From assembly GCA_002105175.1 (NCBI GenBank), contig MCGE01000034.1, positions 314,001 through 378,000 on the forward strand: DNA of 64,000 bases, written 5' to 3'. Positions 61,311 through 64,000 of the stretch are shown one piece after another. The notes under the pieces were generated by a model. That model was not told the origin of the DNA, did not search any database, and saw nothing but the letters and a program-made list of their open reading frames with translations. The DNA comes from Absidia repens. Lineage: Eukaryota > Mucoromycota > Mucoromycetes > Mucorales > Cunninghamellaceae. The translations under genes and the position numbers were made by a program. How positions within the stretch are numbered: position 1 is the stretch's first letter; every line of letters begins with the position of its first letter.

Positions 61311-61769
61311 TTTTTTTTTTTTTTTTTTTTTTTTTTTTGAAATGTGAAGTGGTAAGAGTGTTCCCGGATATCGCCCTTTCTATCTATCCCGTATTTCATC
61401 CACATTATATTTAACATCAGCTTCAGAGTTACACAATAGATAAAAGATGTATCAAGAAAATTGCCAAAATGAGATATATGGCTCGCTTATTCCTTTTTGC
61501 TATGTAAAACCAAGATCTATTCCATAGTTGTAATACAGTAGCCTCTTAATTCCACCAGTACTGAGTACTTTCCTAATGTATGGCAATATGCCTTTCATTA
61601 AGTTGTCATTATACTGTATCATATCATAGCTTCAATCTGTATACACTGCACACAAAGACAATATCATAAATAATATAAACGAGATAATTCTTTTATTGAT
61701 CAAAAGCAAAATAAAGAAATAAAAACGACTAAAACAATGCTGTACTATGATATACTAAAAAAATATGAA
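61311..61769. other. Spacer downstream of Ypp1/TTC7
   Basis: Starts with a T28 tract directly after the repeat. AT-rich, no gene seen. It includes the 3' region of the minus-strand TPR gene. Confidence 0.5.
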
Positions 61770-64000
61770 CTAAACCATCCGCGGGAGTATACTGAAGGGT
61801 TGAATAGGTCGAGAAGATTCCAAATCTAGAGCATAAAACAAAGAACCTTTGGTTTGCTGTTGTCTATTGGTTTGTCGGTAGAGTTGTCCAAGTAAGTACC
61901 TAAAGAGAAAGAGTGATACAGAATGAGAGCGTTTGAGTGTCATGACCAAACTTCTCTTTTTTTGTTCCTGACGGTATAAGACTTACCATGCTTCGGACGA
62001 TTGCCAGCCAAATCCCTGTGTTAGTGAGGTCAAAATACCTTCCGCCAGACATAGATCTTGTTGTTCCATATACAATTTAGCCAAGCCTAACTGACAACCC
62101 ACATGATTGGGATCAAGGAGTAAGCCCTTTTCAAAAAATTGGATGGGTGACGCTGAATTTTCCAGTTTCCTTTCATTTCCAAAGAGCCCCGAGGGTTGTT
62201 TTTGAGCATTGAGTTGACCTACAAGGCACCATATATCAGGGTGGTCGGAGCAGGCTGTTTGGGCTTCGGAGATAGCTTTGATAGCTTCGTTCGATTCGGA
62301 TAATTCCAAATACCATTCAGCCGACATGAGCCATAGTTCACATAAACGTGCATGTTGCCTTTGGTGTCGAAGATAACCTCGAGTCGTCATTACAGGTCGT
62401 TGTTTTTTAGGGATGAGAAGAGAAGGAAGCGTTGTCATGGGTAACGATGCTGTTTGAACGGTGTTGATTGAATCGTGTAGAGATGATGGAGTGGCCGTAC
62501 CAGTTGGACCAGTGGAAGTGCTGCTTTGAATAGAGTATGCTGAGTTGTATCTAGAATTCGGCTTACCTATCCCAGGTTGATGATTAAAAAAAGAAAAAAA
62601 AAAAGGAGAAGCATTTAGTAAGTATTTCATAATTTGTATGATTATTTCTAAGCTTACCGTTGACTAAGAATGATGTTTGTCTGCTGAGCGAATCGTTACT
62701 AACACTTATATTCATTGGTGTGGTTGTTGTAGAATGTGCATCGTTGTCATTGTTTTGAGCTACTGCATATTTACGATTCGTGCTACGTGACGGAAAGAGG
62801 TGGATGCCATGCCAATGATGATGCGAGGATTGCCCAGATCCGGTAGGTTTGAGGGTTGAATTTGAAGCATATTTACGAAGAGAGGGATTTCGTTGAGGTA
62901 TAGTGGAAGGGGTGCTGCCGTTTGGTGATTTAAGATCCAGGGTATCGTTTTTGGAAGTGCTGTTGTCGCTGAGGGATGGTGTATATACCGAAGCTGACTC
63001 AGTGTTCGTCAAATTGGTTTCGCTGCCATTTCCAGAGACAGTAAAATTGTTGATCATACTACTGCTAGCACTGCGTCGTCGTAATGATTTGCTGGTCGTG
63101 TTTGTAGATGGTACCTGTAGGGTGGAATGAGTGGATGTTGTGTCATGATTGTGCGAAGAAAATACAATAGACGGAGAATTCCCAAAAGACCCAGATACTA
63201 CTAATTTTCGGGGCACCTTGTCATCGTCACCATAGGAGGTTCGCCCATGCCATGCATGCTCGCTTTCATCAACACCACCGTTTACACCATAATCCACTAA
63301 TGCAAAGTCTATGGGGTCCGTAGTTGATCCTTCTACCAGCCATTTTCCGTATAATTTAATAAGAGATGCATGTTCTTCCAAAGCCTTTTGCGATCCTTTT
63401 GTAACGTTCACAAGTTTGCTGTATGTCATATTCAATAAAAGTTGTTGTTCATGCTGTTCGTACAGAGATATTCTTGAGTTTGTAATGTCGTTCCCACTTT
63501 CAAGGCCAATGGTTGCAATTTCGAGCGCTTGTGAATGATCTTTTTGCCCAGAACAAGACAGAGCCAAAGCCAATAAATGCCATGACGCCACATGAGACAT
63601 GTTGAGATCCAAGGAGTGTCGAATTGATTGAATAGCAAGATCTATGTTTCGTACGCTAGCATACTGATAAGCCAAATAATAATGGGTTTCCCAAGAATCA
63701 GGTAGAATTGAGTTCGCTTGCTGAAGAAGAGATAGTGCCTTTTCATGGTATTTTGGACGCTGTTCACTGTCTACTACTGATGAATGATAAGACACACACG
63801 CACACACAGAAAAATAAAAAGGGATTTAGTAAAAAGCCATTGAATGGTGTGAACATATGTTTCTACTTACTTTGTGAAGCCAATAATCCATATGCAGCAC
63901 CAGATGAGCGATAAACTTGCGATTCCAGTTGGGGATTGAATGCTACCAGTTCAGAGGTTTGTATCAAAGCCAAAGCCATATTTGCCATATCCACAGCCTT
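61770..64000 (-). CDS. YPP1: Ypp1/TTC7-family TPR protein (5' end outside window)
   Basis: Four exons visible: 64000(beyond)..63871, 63776..62658, 62566..61987, 61899..61770; phases close. The visible C-terminal part is about 650 residues. TPR helices: ALSLLQQANSILPDSWETHY, YQYASVRNIDLAIQSIRHSL, then SAEWYLELSESNEAIKAISE, ANA-type pairs and FFEKGLLLDPNHVGCQLGLA. The final segment (EAWYLLGQLYRQ, ending PIQPFSILPRMV) matches the TTC7/Ypp1 C-terminus. The first repeats are split from the last by a Ser/Thr/Asn-rich linker of about 250 residues. In yeast and animals this protein with Efr3 brings the PI 4-kinase (Stt4/PI4KA) to the plasma membrane. Confidence 0.85.

Overview
The window is a piece of a eukaryotic, almost certainly fungal, nuclear genome. 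Most genes are split by short introns (roughly 50-130 bp) with GTAAGT-like donors and TAG/CAG acceptors. The gene set is fungal: a chitin synthase-like protein, a Pcl-type cyclin, a Cps1-type GT2, an LCL3-type nuclease, Sip3/Lam1, an alpha-arrestin with a PPxY motif, two secreted GH3 beta-glucosidases and Ypp1/TTC7. The intron-rich genes, very long poly(dA:dT) tracts, AT-rich spacers and early-diverging features (a FET-family protein, a Gdown1-like and a BICRA/GLTSCR1-like protein) suggest Mucoromycota or a relative. That placement is an inference, not a proof.

Layout. 1-5.1 kb: 3'-truncated, catalytically degenerate chitin synthase (-), Pcl-type cyclin (-) and a small ORF (-). 5.2-7.4 kb: FET-type RNA-binding protein (-), divergent from mitochondrial ribosomal protein mL41 (+). 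9.5-10.6 kb: Gdown1/POLR2M-like Pol II regulator (-). 12.4 kb: tRNA-Val(AAC). 14.3-15.9 kb: pyridoxal kinase (+). 16.7-19.7 kb: BICRA/GLTSCR1-type SWI/SNF subunit (-), divergent from LCL3-like nuclease (+). 20.2-22.3 kb: intronless GT2 and a bHLH-like protein (+). 23.3-26.8 kb: FYVE protein (-). 30.7-37.1 kb: single-pass membrane protein and Sip3/Lam1 (+). 37.6-42.2 kb: APRT (+), DHFR (-) and an unrecognised protein (+). 43.4-44.9 kb: GAPDH. 48.7-59.1 kb: two convergent GH3 beta-glucosidases enclosing a small membrane protein and an alpha-arrestin. 61.8-64 kb: Ypp1/TTC7 (-), truncated by the window edge.

For most multi-exon genes I rebuilt the exon chain base by base and checked that the phases close; exon coordinates are in the entries. 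No prokaryotic features, CRISPR arrays or recognisable transposase/reverse-transcriptase genes were seen.

The strongest unexplained signals are: (1) a non-coding dispersed repeat of about 1.1 kb, four fairly complete copies and one degraded copy, all in the same orientation, with promoter-like and poly(A)-signal-like parts; (2) an intact chitin synthase-family gene in which nearly all catalytic motifs are replaced; (3) a probable fungal Gdown1; (4) a GH3 paralogue with a shortened acid/base loop; (5) three compact divergent promoters, each holding a 20-32 bp poly(dA:dT) tract.
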